NCBI GenBank assembly: GCA_005882055.1
Contig: VBGQ01000047.1
Location: forward strand, 1-11,910
Direction: 5' to 3'
From: Chloroflexota bacterium
GTDB taxonomy: Bacteria > Chloroflexota > Limnocylindria > QHBO01
Length of the DNA: 11,910 nucleotides
Shown: piece by piece, positions 1-8,459 of the stretch
How the letters are laid out: every line of letters begins with the position of its first letter
Numbering within the stretch: the first letter of the stretch is position 1
Program-made: the position numbers and the translations under genes
The notes under the pieces: generated by a model
Database searches by the model: none
The model's input: only the letters and a program-made list of their open reading frames with translations
Told to the model about the DNA's origin: nothing

Positions 1-1560
1 CTCGCTTTCGAGCTCCGGGACGATACGCTGGGCCAGCACCTTGCCCAGCTCGACCCCCCACTGATCGAACGAGTCGAGGTCCCAGATGGCGCCCTGGGTG
101 AACACGCTGTGCTCGTAAAGCGCGACCAGCGCTCCGAGCGTTTCCGGCGTCAGCCGCTCGGCGAAGATGGTGTTCGAAGGGCGATTGCCCCGGAACACCC
201 GATGGGGAACGAGGCCGTCCGGCGTGCCCTCGGCCTTGACTTGCTCACGCGTCTTGCCGAAGGCCAGCGCCTCGGTCTGGGCGAACACGTTGGCCATCAG
301 CATGTCGTGGTGCCGGCCGAGCGGGTTCAGGGAGTGGCCGAATGCGATGAAGTCACAAGGGATGAGACGAGTTCCCTGATGGATCAACTGGTAGAACGAA
401 TGCTGCCCGTTGGTGCCCGGCTCTCCCCAGTAGACGGGCCCGGTCGGATAGCTGACCTCCGCTCCCTCCCGCGTGACGTGCTTGCCGTTGCTCTCCATCG
501 TGAGCTGCTGGAGGTACGCGGGGAACCGCTTCAGGTATTGGTCGTAGGGAAGCACGGCCACCGTCTCGGCGCCGAAGAAATCCGCGTACCAGACCGTCAA
601 CAGGCCGAGCAGCACCGGCAGGTTGCGTTCGAAAGGGGCGGTGCGGAAGTGCTGGTCCATCTTGTGGAAGCCGTCCAGGAGCGCGCGGAAGTTTTCCGGA
701 CCGACGGCGATCATCGTCGACAGACCGATGGCCGAGTCCATCGAGTAGCGCCCCCCCACCCAGTCCCAGAATCCGAACATGTTCGCGGTGTCGATCCCGA
801 ACTCGGACACCTTGCGGGCGTTGGTGGAGACGGCCACGAAATGCCTCGCCACCGCCTTGACGTCCCCACCGAGGCCGGCGAGCAACCACTGTCGAGCGCT
901 CTCCGCGTTGGTCATCGTCTCCAGCGTGGTGAAGGTCTTCGACGAGACGATGAAGAGCGTCTCCGCCGGGTCCAGGTCGCGGGTCGCCTCCACCAGATCG
1001 GTCCCGTCGACGTTCGACACGAAGCGAAAGGTCATCGCGCGGTCGCTGTAGTGCTTGAGCGCCTCGTACGCCATCACGGGGCCGAGGTCGGAGCCGCCGA
1101 TGCCGATGTTCACCACGTTCCGGATGCGCTTGCCGGTATGCCCCTTCCAGGCGCCGCTCCGCACCCGATTCGAGAAGCCAGTCATCGCGTCCAGCACGGC
1201 GTGGACGTCAGGCACCACGTTCTTGCCGTCGACGACCATCGACGTGCCGCGGGGGGCGCGCAGAGCCACATGCAGGACGGATCGGTCCTCCGTCACATTG
1301 ATCTTGTCCCCCCGGAACATGGCTTCGATGCGCTCGCGCAGGCCGGCCTCTTCGGCCAGGCGGCGGAGCAGCGCCAGCGTCTCGTCCGTGACGCGATTCT
1401 TGGAGTAGTCGAGATGGATGCCGGCCGCCTCCGCGGTCAAGCGCTCGCCCCGGGTCGCGTCGTCGGCGAAGAGCGTGCGGAGGTGTACCTCCCGGATCTT
1501 CTCGTGGTGGGCCTGGAGCGCCTTCCACGATTCACGCGCGTTCAGTGGCAACGTTTTCAT
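1..1560 (-). CDS. pgi: Glucose-6-phosphate isomerase (3' end cut by window edge)
   Basis: Interconverts glucose-6-phosphate and fructose-6-phosphate in the cytoplasm (glycolysis and gluconeogenesis). 520 residues are visible; E. coli Pgi has 549, so about 30 C-terminal residues lie outside the window. Seen in the translation: the GIGGSDLGP motif at 153-161, phosphate-binding SSKTFTTLET with K208, GGRYS with R271, MESNGK with E356, GTNGQHSFYQ with H387, and the family signature SFDQWGVELGK ending at K507. These match the catalytic Lys, Arg, Glu, His and Lys of the well-studied rabbit and E. coli enzymes, so the enzyme should be active. The ATG at 1560 gives an N-terminus aligned with E. coli Pgi and is preceded by a purine-rich AGGAAAGGGG stretch. 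It is probably co-transcribed with the histidine phosphatase gene 18 bp upstream. Identity is essentially certain. Confidence 0.97.
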   Translation of the reverse strand, partial: MKTLPLNARESWKALQAHHEKIREVHLRTLFADDATRGERLTAEAAGIHLDYSKNRVTDETLALLRRLAEEAGLRERIEAMFRGDKINVTEDRSVLHVALRAPRGTSMVVDGKNVVPDVHAVLDAMTGFSNRVRSGAWKGHTGKRIRNVVNIGIGGSDLGPVMAYEALKHYSDRAMTFRFVSNVDGTDLVEATRDLDPAETLFIVSSKTFTTLETMTNAESARQWLLAGLGGDVKAVARHFVAVSTNARKVSEFGIDTANMFGFWDWVGGRYSMDSAIGLSTMIAVGPENFRALLDGFHKMDQHFRTAPFERNLPVLLGLLTVWYADFFGAETVAVLPYDQYLKRFPAYLQQLTMESNGKHVTREGAEVSYPTGPVYWGEPGTNGQHSFYQLIHQGTRLIPCDFIAFGHSLNPLGRHHDMLMANVFAQTEALAFGKTREQVKAEGTPDGLVPHRVFRGNRPSNTIFAERLTPETLGALVALYEHSVFTQGAIWDLDSFDQWGVELGKVLAQRIVPELESE

Positions 1561-1578
1561 CCTCGATCCCCTTTCCTC

Positions 1579-2178
1579 TCAGCTCGCGGCGCCGTCGCTG
1601 CGCTCGTTCCAGCGACGGATCACCGGCTCGGAGTGATCATGCTCATACCCCAACCCGCTCAGACTGGCCGTGCCAAGCAGGAAATACCTGCCCGCCCCCG
1701 GCTCGAGCCCAAGCCAGCGCGCGGCGAATACCCGGAGAAAATGTGCGCTCGAAAAGAGCAGCACGTCCCCCCCGATTGCCCGCACCCGGCGTATCACCCG
1801 GTCCGCCCGCGATCCAATCTGCTCCGGCGACTCCCCTCCGGGGCATCCGTCGCGGAACACAACCCAGCCGGGGTGCTCTGCGCGAATCTCTGTGCTGGTG
1901 CGACCTTCGAACGCGCCGTAGTTCCATTCGACCAGGTCGGGCTCGACCTGGGCCACCGAGCCGAAGCCGGCCAGGTTGCACGTCCGGACAGCGCGCTGCA
2001 GGGGGCTCGTGAGCACCGCGGCGAACGTCAATCCCGCGAGGCGTTCCGCGAGCTGGATGGCCTCCGCTTCGCCGTGCGAGGTCAGCGGTAGATCGGTCAA
2101 CCCGGTGTGCTGACCTGAGATGGTCCATGGGGTCTGACCGTGCCTCGCCAGGTGGACGACAGGAAGTGCCTCGCTCAT
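1579..2178 (-). CDS. Histidine phosphatase family protein (phosphoglycerate mutase-like)
   Basis: A 199-residue cytoplasmic protein of the histidine phosphatase superfamily (branch 1), which transfers phosphate through a phospho-histidine. Seen: the LARHGQT motif with R12 and nucleophile H13, TSPLQRA with R62, the acid E84 in the VEWNYGAFEG segment, and the second histidine H146 in SSAHFLRV, where many relatives have SHG. All core catalytic residues are present. The length fits phosphatases of the GpmB/CobC/SixA-like groups rather than the larger dPGM (about 250 residues), so a broad sugar-phosphate or other small-molecule phosphatase is likelier than a true glycolytic mutase; the substrate cannot be read from sequence. 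The ATG at 2178 puts the RHG motif close to the N-terminus as usual; the frame stays open to an ATG at 2313, but that extension looks non-coding. No clear Shine-Dalgarno precedes 2178. The stop lies 18 bp before pgi, suggesting one operon. Confidence 0.9.
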   Translation of the reverse strand: MSEALPVVHLARHGQTPWTISGQHTGLTDLPLTSHGEAEAIQLAERLAGLTFAAVLTSPLQRAVRTCNLAGFGSVAQVEPDLVEWNYGAFEGRTSTEIRAEHPGWVVFRDGCPGGESPEQIGSRADRVIRRVRAIGGDVLLFSSAHFLRVFAARWLGLEPGAGRYFLLGTASLSGLGYEHDHSEPVIRRWNERSDGAAS

Positions 2179-2409
2179 GGCCAGAGAGGATAGGAGCACG
2201 CAACGCAATGCAAGTCTGTAGTACCTTGGTACAGGCCATACCTCCGGAACTCGAATCGCGAAGGCAGCCGTGTTCGGTTCGAGAGGACCCAGAACTTCGG
2301 CGCCCAGCTCCAATACGAGTTCTAGCCGCGGCCACAGAAGGCGGCTCAGGGCCTACGTTTTCGTCAGACACGCCGGGCCAGAATCCAATCCCGCCGAGGC
2401 TCATCGAAG
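2179..2409. promoter_or_regulatory. Divergent intergenic region with a short palindrome
   Basis: A 231-bp gap between the minus-strand phosphatase-pgi operon and the plus-strand RND operon, so it must hold both promoters. I see no convincing -35/-10 pair for either. The clearest element is GTACC-TT-GGTAC at 2221-2232, 43 bp upstream of the phosphatase start, with flanking CT/AG that would extend the arms past a 3-nt bulge. Two weaker inverted pairs are CTCGAA/TTCGAG (2250-2255 and 2278-2283) and GAACTCG/CGAGTTC (2247-2253 and 2316-2322). Any of these could be a regulator site; none matches an operator that I recognise. Confidence 0.4.
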
Positions 2410-3582
2410 ATGGCTGGTATCCTCATGCAGACCACAATCAGAGTTGTGGCCCTCGACCGCGTCGGGGCCGTGGCGCTTTCGCTGCTCGCGGTGCTGCCAT
2501 GGGCGTGCAGCAAGGGAGCAGCCGCCCCTCCCCCGCCCCCCGCGACCGTCGCCGTGGTCGACGTCGTAGCGCAAGACGTCCCGCTCCGCCTGACCTGGGT
2601 TGCGACACTCGACGGCTACGTGAACGCCAGGATCCAGCCCCAGGTCTCGGGCTACCTGGTCAAGCAGACCTACGTGGAGGGCTCGTACGTCAAGAAGGGT
2701 GACGTGCTGTTCGAGATCGATCCCCGCCCGTTCCAGGCGGCGCTCGACCAGGCGCGGGGACAGAAGGCGCAGGCCGACGCGCAGCTCGGGCGCGCGACCC
2801 TCGACGTCGAGCGCGACATTCCGCTGGCGGAGTCGCGGGCCATCGCCCGCAGTCAGCTCGAAAACGACATCCAGACCAAGCTCGCCGCCGCGGCGGCGGT
2901 CGACTCCGCGAAGGCGGCCGTGAAGACCGCGCAGCTCAACCTGGAGTTCACGAAGGTGCGCTCCCTCACCGACGGAATCGCTGGCATCGCCCGGGGACAG
3001 CTCGGTGACCTGGTCGGACCGTCGACCCTGCTCACCTCGGTCTCGCGCCTCGATCCCATCAAGGCGTACGTCGCCATCAGCGAGCGCGAGTATCTCCAGT
3101 TCGTCGGTGGCCTGGACGGGTCCGCGGACGCGCGCCCGTTCCCCAACGGCGACGCGCCGCTCGATCTCCTCCTCGAGAACGGCACCGTCTACCCCCACGC
3201 CGGCAAGTTCGTGCTGGCCGATCGCCAGGTCGATCCGGCGACCGGCACGATCCGGATCGCGGCGGCGTTTCCCAACCCGGCGAACATCCTTCGGCCGGGC
3301 CAGTTCGGGCGGGTCCGCGCCACCATCGCGGTGAAGCACGGCGCGCTGGTGGTGCCGCAGCGCGCGGTCACCGAGCTGCAGGGGTCCTACCAGATCGCGG
3401 TCGTGGCCAAGGACGACAGGGTGGAGATCCGCCCGGTCAAGGTGGGAGCGCGCGTCGGCACGATGTGGGTGATCGAGAACGGGGTAGCGGCGGGCGAGAA
3501 GGTGGTGGCCGAGGGGGTCCAAAAAGTCCGGGACGGCGTGCCGGTGAAGTCGGTGCCGTTCCAGCCGCCTGCCAAGGGTTGA
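2410..3582 (+). CDS. RND efflux periplasmic adaptor subunit (AcrA/MexA-type membrane fusion protein)
   Basis: Links an inner-membrane RND permease to an outer-membrane channel in a tripartite drug efflux pump. 390 residues, typical of the family. Seen: an N-terminal hydrophobic stretch (about 18-32) ending in LPWAC, so it may be a lipoprotein with C33 as lipid anchor, although proline at -3 is not a standard lipobox; then a proline-rich linker, the barrel-sandwich half-motif IQPQVSGYLVKQTYVEGSYVKKGDVLFEID (about 75-104), a fairly short alpha-hairpin (about 107-180), the returning half-motif around LEFTKVRSLTDGIAG, then beta-barrel and membrane-proximal domains (to about 375). The ATG at 2410 has a weak GAGG about 11 bp upstream; an in-frame ATG at 2425 is the alternative start. 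The permease gene starts 3 bp after its stop, so they are one operon. The permease is broken, so the adaptor may now be an orphan. Confidence 0.93.
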   Translation: MAGILMQTTIRVVALDRVGAVALSLLAVLPWACSKGAAAPPPPPATVAVVDVVAQDVPLRLTWVATLDGYVNARIQPQVSGYLVKQTYVEGSYVKKGDVLFEIDPRPFQAALDQARGQKAQADAQLGRATLDVERDIPLAESRAIARSQLENDIQTKLAAAAAVDSAKAAVKTAQLNLEFTKVRSLTDGIAGIARGQLGDLVGPSTLLTSVSRLDPIKAYVAISEREYLQFVGGLDGSADARPFPNGDAPLDLLLENGTVYPHAGKFVLADRQVDPATGTIRIAAAFPNPANILRPGQFGRVRATIAVKHGALVVPQRAVTELQGSYQIAVVAKDDRVEIRPVKVGARVGTMWVIENGVAAGEKVVAEGVQKVRDGVPVKSVPFQPPAKG

Positions 3583-3585
3583 AGG

Positions 3586-6512
3586 ATGGCTCGCTTCTTC
3601 ATCAACCGCCCGATCGTGGCGATGGTCATTTCGATCATCACGGTGGTCGCGGGCCTGCTGGCGATGCGCAGCCTGCCGGTGGCGCAGTATCCGTCGATCA
3701 TCCCGCCCCAGATCATCGTGTCCACCACCTTCACCGGCGCGGACGCGCTGACCGTGGAGCAGTCGGTCGCCACGCCTCTCGAGCAGCAGATGAACGGCGT
3801 GGACGACATGCTCTACATGCAGTCCACCAACGCCAACGACGGGACCATGGCGTTGACGGTCACCTTCGACATCGACACCGATCCCAACATCGACCAGGTC
3901 AACGTCTCCAACCGTGTGGCGCAGGCGCAGCCCAACCTGCCTCCCGACGTCAACCAGTTCGGCCTCGCCTACCGGAAGTCGACCGGGCTGCCGATGCTGA
4001 TCATCGCGCTGTATTCCCCCCATCAGCACTACGACTCGCTGTTCCTGGCCAACTACGCCAACATCAACATCAACGACGCGCTCTATCGCGTGCGCGGCGT
4101 GGGCGAAGTGCGTCTGTTCGGGGCCAGCGACTACGCGATGCGGGTCTGGCTGAAACCGGGCGTGCTGGCCAAGCTCGGGCTCACCGTGCCGGATCTGGTG
4201 AAGGCGTTGTCGCAGCAGAGCACGGTCAATCCGGCGGGTCGCGTCGGCGCGGAGCCGGCGCCGCCCGGCAAGGAGATGACCTACACCGTCCGGGCGCAGG
4301 GACGCCTGCAGTCGGCGGAGGAGTTCGCGCAGATCGTCGTCCGCTCGAACCCCGACGGCTCGGTGGTGCGCCTGACCGACGTGGCCCGCATCGAGCTGGG
4401 CGCGCTGAACTACCAGCAGGTCTCGCGCGTGAACGGACAGCCCGGCAGCATCGTCGCGGTGTTCCAGGCCCCCGGGTCGAACGCGCTCGACGTGGCCCGG
4501 GGCGTGAAGAGCGCGATGGCGGAGCTCAAGCAGCGATTCCCGCCCGACCTCGACTACATGGTCACCCTCGACAGCACCTTGCCGGTCACGGAGGGAATCA
4601 GCGAGATCGCGAAGACGATCCTGGAGGCGATGGCGCTGGTCACGCTGGTGGTCTTCCTCTTCCTGCAGAACTGGCGCGCCACGCTCATCCCGCTCATCGC
4701 CGTGCCGGTATCGTTGATCGGCACGTTCGCCGTCTTTCCGCTGCTGGGCTTCTCCATCAATACCCTCTCCTTGTTCGGGCTGGTGCTCGCCATCGGGCTG
4801 GTGGTGGACGACGCGATCGTGGTGGTGGAGGCGGTCGAGCACCACATCGAGCAAGGAATGTCGCCGCGAGACGCCACGCTGCAGGCGATGAAAGAGGTGT
4901 CCGGACCCGTGGTGGGGATCGCGCTGGTTCTGTCGTCGGTCTTCGTGCCCATCGCGTTCGTCGGGGGCATCCAGGGGCGGCTCAACACGCAGTTCGCGGT
5001 GACCATCGCCATCTCGGTCCTCATCTCCGCATTCAACGCGCTGACCCTGTCGCCGGCGCTGTCGGCGCTGATGCTCCGGCCTCGGCGGCCGGGCCGCGGT
5101 CCCCTGGCCCGCTTCTTCGCGCTGTTCCTTCATCCCCGAGGAAGACCAGGGCTTCCTGCTCGCCAACGTGCAGCTGCCGGCCGCCGCGTCCCTGGAGCGC
5201 ACCGAAGCGGTGACCAAGAAGGTCGAAGGAATCCTGGCCAAGACGGAGGGAGTGCAGGCGTACTCGAGCATCATCGGCTTCAGCCTGCTGTCGCGGGTGT
5301 CCTCGACGTACAACGCGTTCATGTTCATCCAGCTCAAGCCCTGGAGCCAGCGCGAGGGCGCGGCCCTGGACGCGCGCGGGATCCTGCGCAGCGTGAACCG
5401 CGCGCTGGCCGCGCAGGTGCCCGAGGCGACGGCGTTCGCGTTCAGCCCTCCTGCCATTCCCGGGTTCGGCAATGCCGGCGGCTTCTCCATGTGGCTCCAG
5501 GACCGCAGCGGCGGGTCGGTGGACTTTCTCGATCAGAACGTCAAGGCGTTCCTGGACGCGGCGCGCAAGCGGCCGGAGCTCACCGGGGTCAACTCGGTGT
5601 TCACCGCCGGGATCCCACAGGTCTACGCCGACGTGGATCGGGACAAGGTGCTCAACCAGGGGATCGCGGTCGGCGACGTGTACCAGACGATGCAGACTTA
5701 TCTGGGCGGGTTGTTCGTGAATCAGTTCAACCGATTCGGCCGACAATGGCGCGTGTTCCTCCAGGCCGAGGGCGAGGACCGGCTGAGCGAGCAAGACATC
5801 GGCCAGTACTACGTCCGCAACGCGCAGGGCAGCATGGTGCCGCTCTCGACGCTGGTGAGCACGCGCCGGATCGCCGGACCCGAATACACCAATCGATTCA
5901 ACCTGTACCGCGCGGCGCAGATCCTCGGCTCGGCCGCGCCCGGGTACAGCTCGGGGCAGGCGCTGGCCGCGCTCGAGGAAGTGGCGGCGCAGGTCTTGCC
6001 GCGCGAGATGGGGTATGGCTTCGCGGACCTGCGAGAGCTGGTCGCTGCCGTTCTCGGTGCTGCTGTCGGTGCCGGTGGCGGTCCTGGGGGCTTTTCTCGG
6101 CCTCTATCTGCGCAATTTCGACCTGGGGATCTTCGCCCAGATCGGATTGGCGATGCTGATTGGTCTGGCGGCCAAGAATGCCATCCTGATCGTGGAGTTC
6201 GCGCGCGACGAGATGAAGAAGGGGCGGCCGCTGGTCGAGGCGGCGCTCGAAGGAGCGCGGCTCCGGCTCCGCCCGATTCTCATGACGTCGTTCGCGTTCA
6301 TCTTCGGCATGATTCCGCTCTGGATCGCGACGGGCGCGGGGGCGATCGCGCGCCAGATCCTCGGCACGGTAGTCATCACCGGCATGCTGGCAGCGACGGC
6401 CATCGCCATCTTCATCATTCCGGTGCTGTTCGTGCTGGTAGAGCGGCTGGCGAACCGCCGCAGGCACGAGCAGCCCGCACCCCTTTCCACCGAGCCGGAA
6501 GCCACGCAGTAG
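3586..6512 (+). pseudogene. RND efflux permease (HAE1/AcrB-type), disrupted at two sites
   Basis: Proton-driven inner-membrane drug pump. From ATG 3586 the frame codes for TM1 (about 9-29), the first periplasmic loop and TM2-TM6, including D408-D409 in GLVVDDAIVVVEA, the TM4 proton-relay aspartates (AcrB D407/D408). AcrB homology leaves this frame near 5113-5131 and resumes in frame 2 with FIPEEDQGFLLANVQLP, running through the complete second periplasmic loop to about 6028. It then resumes in frame 3 from about 6030 with CESWSLPFSVLL and covers TM9-TM12 to the TAG at 6510-6512, with the relay lysine in GLAAKNAILIVEFAR. Compared with AcrB, about 45 residues with TM7 are missing at the first junction and about 30 with TM8 at the second; each missing length must be 2 modulo 3. 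No single open frame makes a full pump of about 1040 residues. Frame 1 stays open to 6159 only because of the base composition. It is either a true pseudogene or a misassembly. Confidence 0.88.
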
Positions 6513-6551
6513 AAGGTCCGGCTCAGCAGGGCCCCACTCACAATGTTTGCA

Positions 6552-6575
6552 AGGGCGCGGGACCCGCGAATCCCT
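6552..6575 (+). terminator. Hairpin after the RND locus, possible terminator
   Basis: Forty bases after the RND stop codon lies CGCGGG-A-CCCGCG (6556-6568), extended by AGGG/CCCT (6552-6555 and 6572-6575) across an AAT bulge. It would form a strong GC stem in RNA. There is no following U-run, so it is not a classical intrinsic terminator; it could also be a protein-binding palindrome. Confidence 0.35.
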
Positions 6576-6587
6576 GTGCTGGCCCGT

Positions 6588-6623
6588 TCATCGTATCTCC
6601 GTCATATTATGTTAGTACGATGA
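6588..6623 (+). promoter_or_regulatory. Putative promoter and TetR operator of the efflux operon
   Basis: TCATCGTA (6588-6595) and TACGATGA (6616-6623) form a perfect 8-bp inverted repeat with a 20-bp AT-rich spacer. Inside the spacer is TATTAT (6605-6610), which differs from the sigma-70 -10 consensus at one base, within the small palindrome CATATTATG (6603-6611). No good -35 box is visible. Transcription would start near 6616-6618, inside the right arm, so a dimer bound here would block the promoter. The position just upstream of a tetR gene fits autorepression. This is inference from position and symmetry; the arms were not matched to a known operator. Confidence 0.5.
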
Positions 6624-6632
6624 CCGCCGGAT

Positions 6633-6640
6633 GGAAGGAG
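6633..6640 (+). promoter_or_regulatory. Ribosome binding site that fixes the tetR start
   Basis: GGAAGGAG sits 8 nt before the ATG at 6649. It overlaps the in-frame ATG at 6631, which therefore should not be the start. Confidence 0.75.
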
Positions 6641-6648
6641 CTCCGCAG

Positions 6649-7248
6649 ATGAACGCAAAGGCCGAGCGGAAAGAACGGTCGCACGAGTCGATCCTCCAGT
6701 CCGCGGAAAGGCTGCTCCGCGAAAAGGGGATCTCGGGCGCGGGCGTCGCGGACGTGATGAAGGGCGCCGCGCTCACGGTCGGTGGGTTCTACGCGCATTT
6801 CGCGTCCAAGGACGAGCTGATGGACGAAACCATCCATCGCACCGCCGCCACCCTGCGCGACCGTCTTTTCGCGCGCCTCGACGAGAAGCCGGAAGCGGAG
6901 CGCGCCGAAGCCATCCTCAAGCGGTACCTTTCGGCCGACCACCGCGACGGCGGGACGCCCGGGTGCCCGATGCCGGCGGTGATCGGCGAGGTCGGCACCA
7001 CTGCCCCGCAACACCGGGGGATGGTCGCCGAGCAGGTGCAGAGCCTCGTGGATGGCCTCGCGCAGCGTCTGCCGGCAGACGGCATCGTCCCTCGCCGGCT
7101 GCTCGCGATCGGGCTCGTCGCCTTGATGTACGGCGGGCTCAGTCTAGCGCGGGCGGTCAAGGGGACGGACTTGTCCGACGAAGTGCTTCGCGCTTGCCGC
7201 GCGCTGGGCGCGGCCGCCGCCAGGGGCGGCAAGGGAGAGCGGTCATGA
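6649..7248 (+). CDS. TetR/AcrR family transcriptional regulator
   Basis: A 199-residue DNA-binding repressor. The N-terminal three-helix domain is clear: a basic start, SILQSAERLLREKG (about 14-27), then VADVMKGAALTVGGFYAHF (about 33-51) containing the helix-turn-helix and the conserved FYAHF-x-SKDEL end. The ligand-binding half has a GCPMPAVIGEVG segment (about 105-116), seen in many TetR regulators of efflux and detoxification genes. The start at 6649 is set by GGAAGGAG 8 nt upstream; the ATG at 6631 would have no such site. Its stop overlaps the start of the EmrA-type gene (ATGA), so the three genes are translationally coupled. It probably represses its own operon through the inverted repeat just upstream and is released by a pump substrate. 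Substrate and operator are inferred. Confidence 0.94.
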   Translation: MNAKAERKERSHESILQSAERLLREKGISGAGVADVMKGAALTVGGFYAHFASKDELMDETIHRTAATLRDRLFARLDEKPEAERAEAILKRYLSADHRDGGTPGCPMPAVIGEVGTTAPQHRGMVAEQVQSLVDGLAQRLPADGIVPRRLLAIGLVALMYGGLSLARAVKGTDLSDEVLRACRALGAAAARGGKGERS

Positions 7249-8459
7249 GCGGCGCGGCGGCCGTCTCCATGGCTCCGCCGGCGCAGCTTCCAGCGACGCG
7301 GCGGAAGCGGACCCCGGTTCTCGTCGCCGGCCTGAGCGCCGCGGCGGTCCTGGTTGCGGGCGTCTGGTACCTGCTTCACCTCGGCCGTGAATCGACGGAC
7401 GACGCGCAAGTGGAGGGACGCGTGATCAGCGTGTCGGCTCGCGTCCCAGGCCAGGTATTCCGAGTGCACGTCCAGGACAACCAGCTGGTGAACGCCGGCG
7501 ACGTCCTGCTGGAGCTCGACCCCGCCGACTACCTGGCGAAAACCGATGCTGCCCGCGCCGACCTGGCGGCGGCACGCGCGGCCGCCGACGGCGCCCGCTC
7601 GACGCTGGCGCTCACGGAGAAGGCCGCTCCGGCAAACCTCGTCCAGGCCAAGGGCGCCCTGACCGCCGCGGTGTTTTCCATCAGCTCGGCGGCAGCCGCG
7701 ATCGGGCAGGCGAACGCGGACCTCACCGCCGCCGAGTCGCGCAAATCGCTGGCGGAGCTGAATCTGAAGAGGGCACGCGCGCTCGTCGACGCCAACGTCT
7801 TGCCGGCCGCAGACCTTGATCTGAAGCAGACCGAGTTCGACGCCAAAAGCGCGGAATACGCGAGGGAACGGGCCCGGGTCAGCGCGGCCTACGCGGGGCA
7901 CGCCGGATCGGGTGGCGGCCTGGTGCTCGCGAGAGGACGGCTGACCGCCGCCCAGACCGCTACGGAACAGGTCGCTTCGGCGCGCGCCGCGCTCGCCCTG
8001 GCGGAAGCGAGGACCCTGCAAGCGGACGCCGCCCTCAAGCTCGCGGAGCTGAATCTCTCCTATACGACCGTGCGGGCGGCACGCGGGGGCATCGTCTCGC
8101 GGCGCAGCGTCGAGGAAGGCCAGACCGTCAGCTCCGAACGTCCTCTCCTCGCCATCGTCCCGCTCGACGACGTCTGGGTCGTCGCCAATTTCAAGGAGGA
8201 CCAACTCGCCGAGATGCGCACGGGCCAGAGCGCGACGGTGCGCCTCGACACCTACGGCAGGCGGACATTTCGCGGCCACGTCGAGAGCGTCGCGAGCGGG
8301 ACCGGAGCGCGCTTCGCGCTCCTGCCACCCGACAATGCGACGGGAAATTTCGTGAAAGTCGTGCAGCGCATCCCGGTGCTCATCCGCCTCGATGGCCCTC
8401 CCGGAGTCGCGCTGCGGCCGGGAATGAGCGCGGACGTCACCGTCCGGATGAGGGAGTGA
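7245..8459 (+). CDS. EmrA/HlyD-family MFS efflux adaptor
   Basis: A 404-residue membrane fusion protein that would join the MFS pump encoded next to an outer-membrane TolC-like channel. Seen: a basic cytoplasmic tail with RRKR, one transmembrane helix (about 24-45), the family motif STDDAQVEG (50-58), the first biotinyl-lipoyl half ISVSARVPGQVFRVHV...GDVLLELDP (about 61-93), a long alanine-rich coiled-coil hairpin (about 97-268), the second half LSYTTVRAARGGIVSRRSVEEG, then the beta-barrel with VVANFKEDQLAEMRTGQSATVRLD. The order and length fit EmrA. The ATG at 7245 overlaps the tetR stop by 4 bp, with GGGAGAG just upstream inside tetR. The stop overlaps the MFS start by one base. The substrate is unknown; drugs, phenolics or uncouplers are usual for this family. 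Confidence 0.94.
   Translation: MSGAAAVSMAPPAQLPATRRKRTPVLVAGLSAAAVLVAGVWYLLHLGRESTDDAQVEGRVISVSARVPGQVFRVHVQDNQLVNAGDVLLELDPADYLAKTDAARADLAAARAAADGARSTLALTEKAAPANLVQAKGALTAAVFSISSAAAAIGQANADLTAAESRKSLAELNLKRARALVDANVLPAADLDLKQTEFDAKSAEYARERARVSAAYAGHAGSGGGLVLARGRLTAAQTATEQVASARAALALAEARTLQADAALKLAELNLSYTTVRAARGGIVSRRSVEEGQTVSSERPLLAIVPLDDVWVVANFKEDQLAEMRTGQSATVRLDTYGRRTFRGHVESVASGTGARFALLPPDNATGNFVKVVQRIPVLIRLDGPPGVALRPGMSADVTVRMRE

Noticed and set aside
109..2091. A 660-codon open frame on the plus strand opposite pgi and the phosphatase
   Set aside because: The opposite strand carries two genes with full catalytic motifs; this frame has a low-complexity Arg/Val/Glu composition and spans both genes.
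2276..2283. tRNA-like T-loop sequence GGTTCGAG
   Set aside because: No acceptor stem, anticodon arm or D-arm can be built around it on either strand.
2179..2313. Upstream extension of the histidine phosphatase to the ATG at 2313
   Set aside because: The family begins a few residues before the RHG motif; the 45 extra residues have no family similarity and would fill the promoter region.
2401..5490. A 1029-codon open frame on the minus strand opposite the RND genes
   Set aside because: It is rich in Arg, His, Asp and Glu, has no recognisable domain, and mirrors clearly coding RND sequence. It is a by-product of GC-rich third positions.
5132..6159. Continuation of the first RND frame after the first break
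   Set aside because: The sequence loses all RND similarity and becomes Arg/Gly/Ala-rich, while the adjacent frame carries the conserved periplasmic loop. It is read-through after a frameshift, not a new domain.
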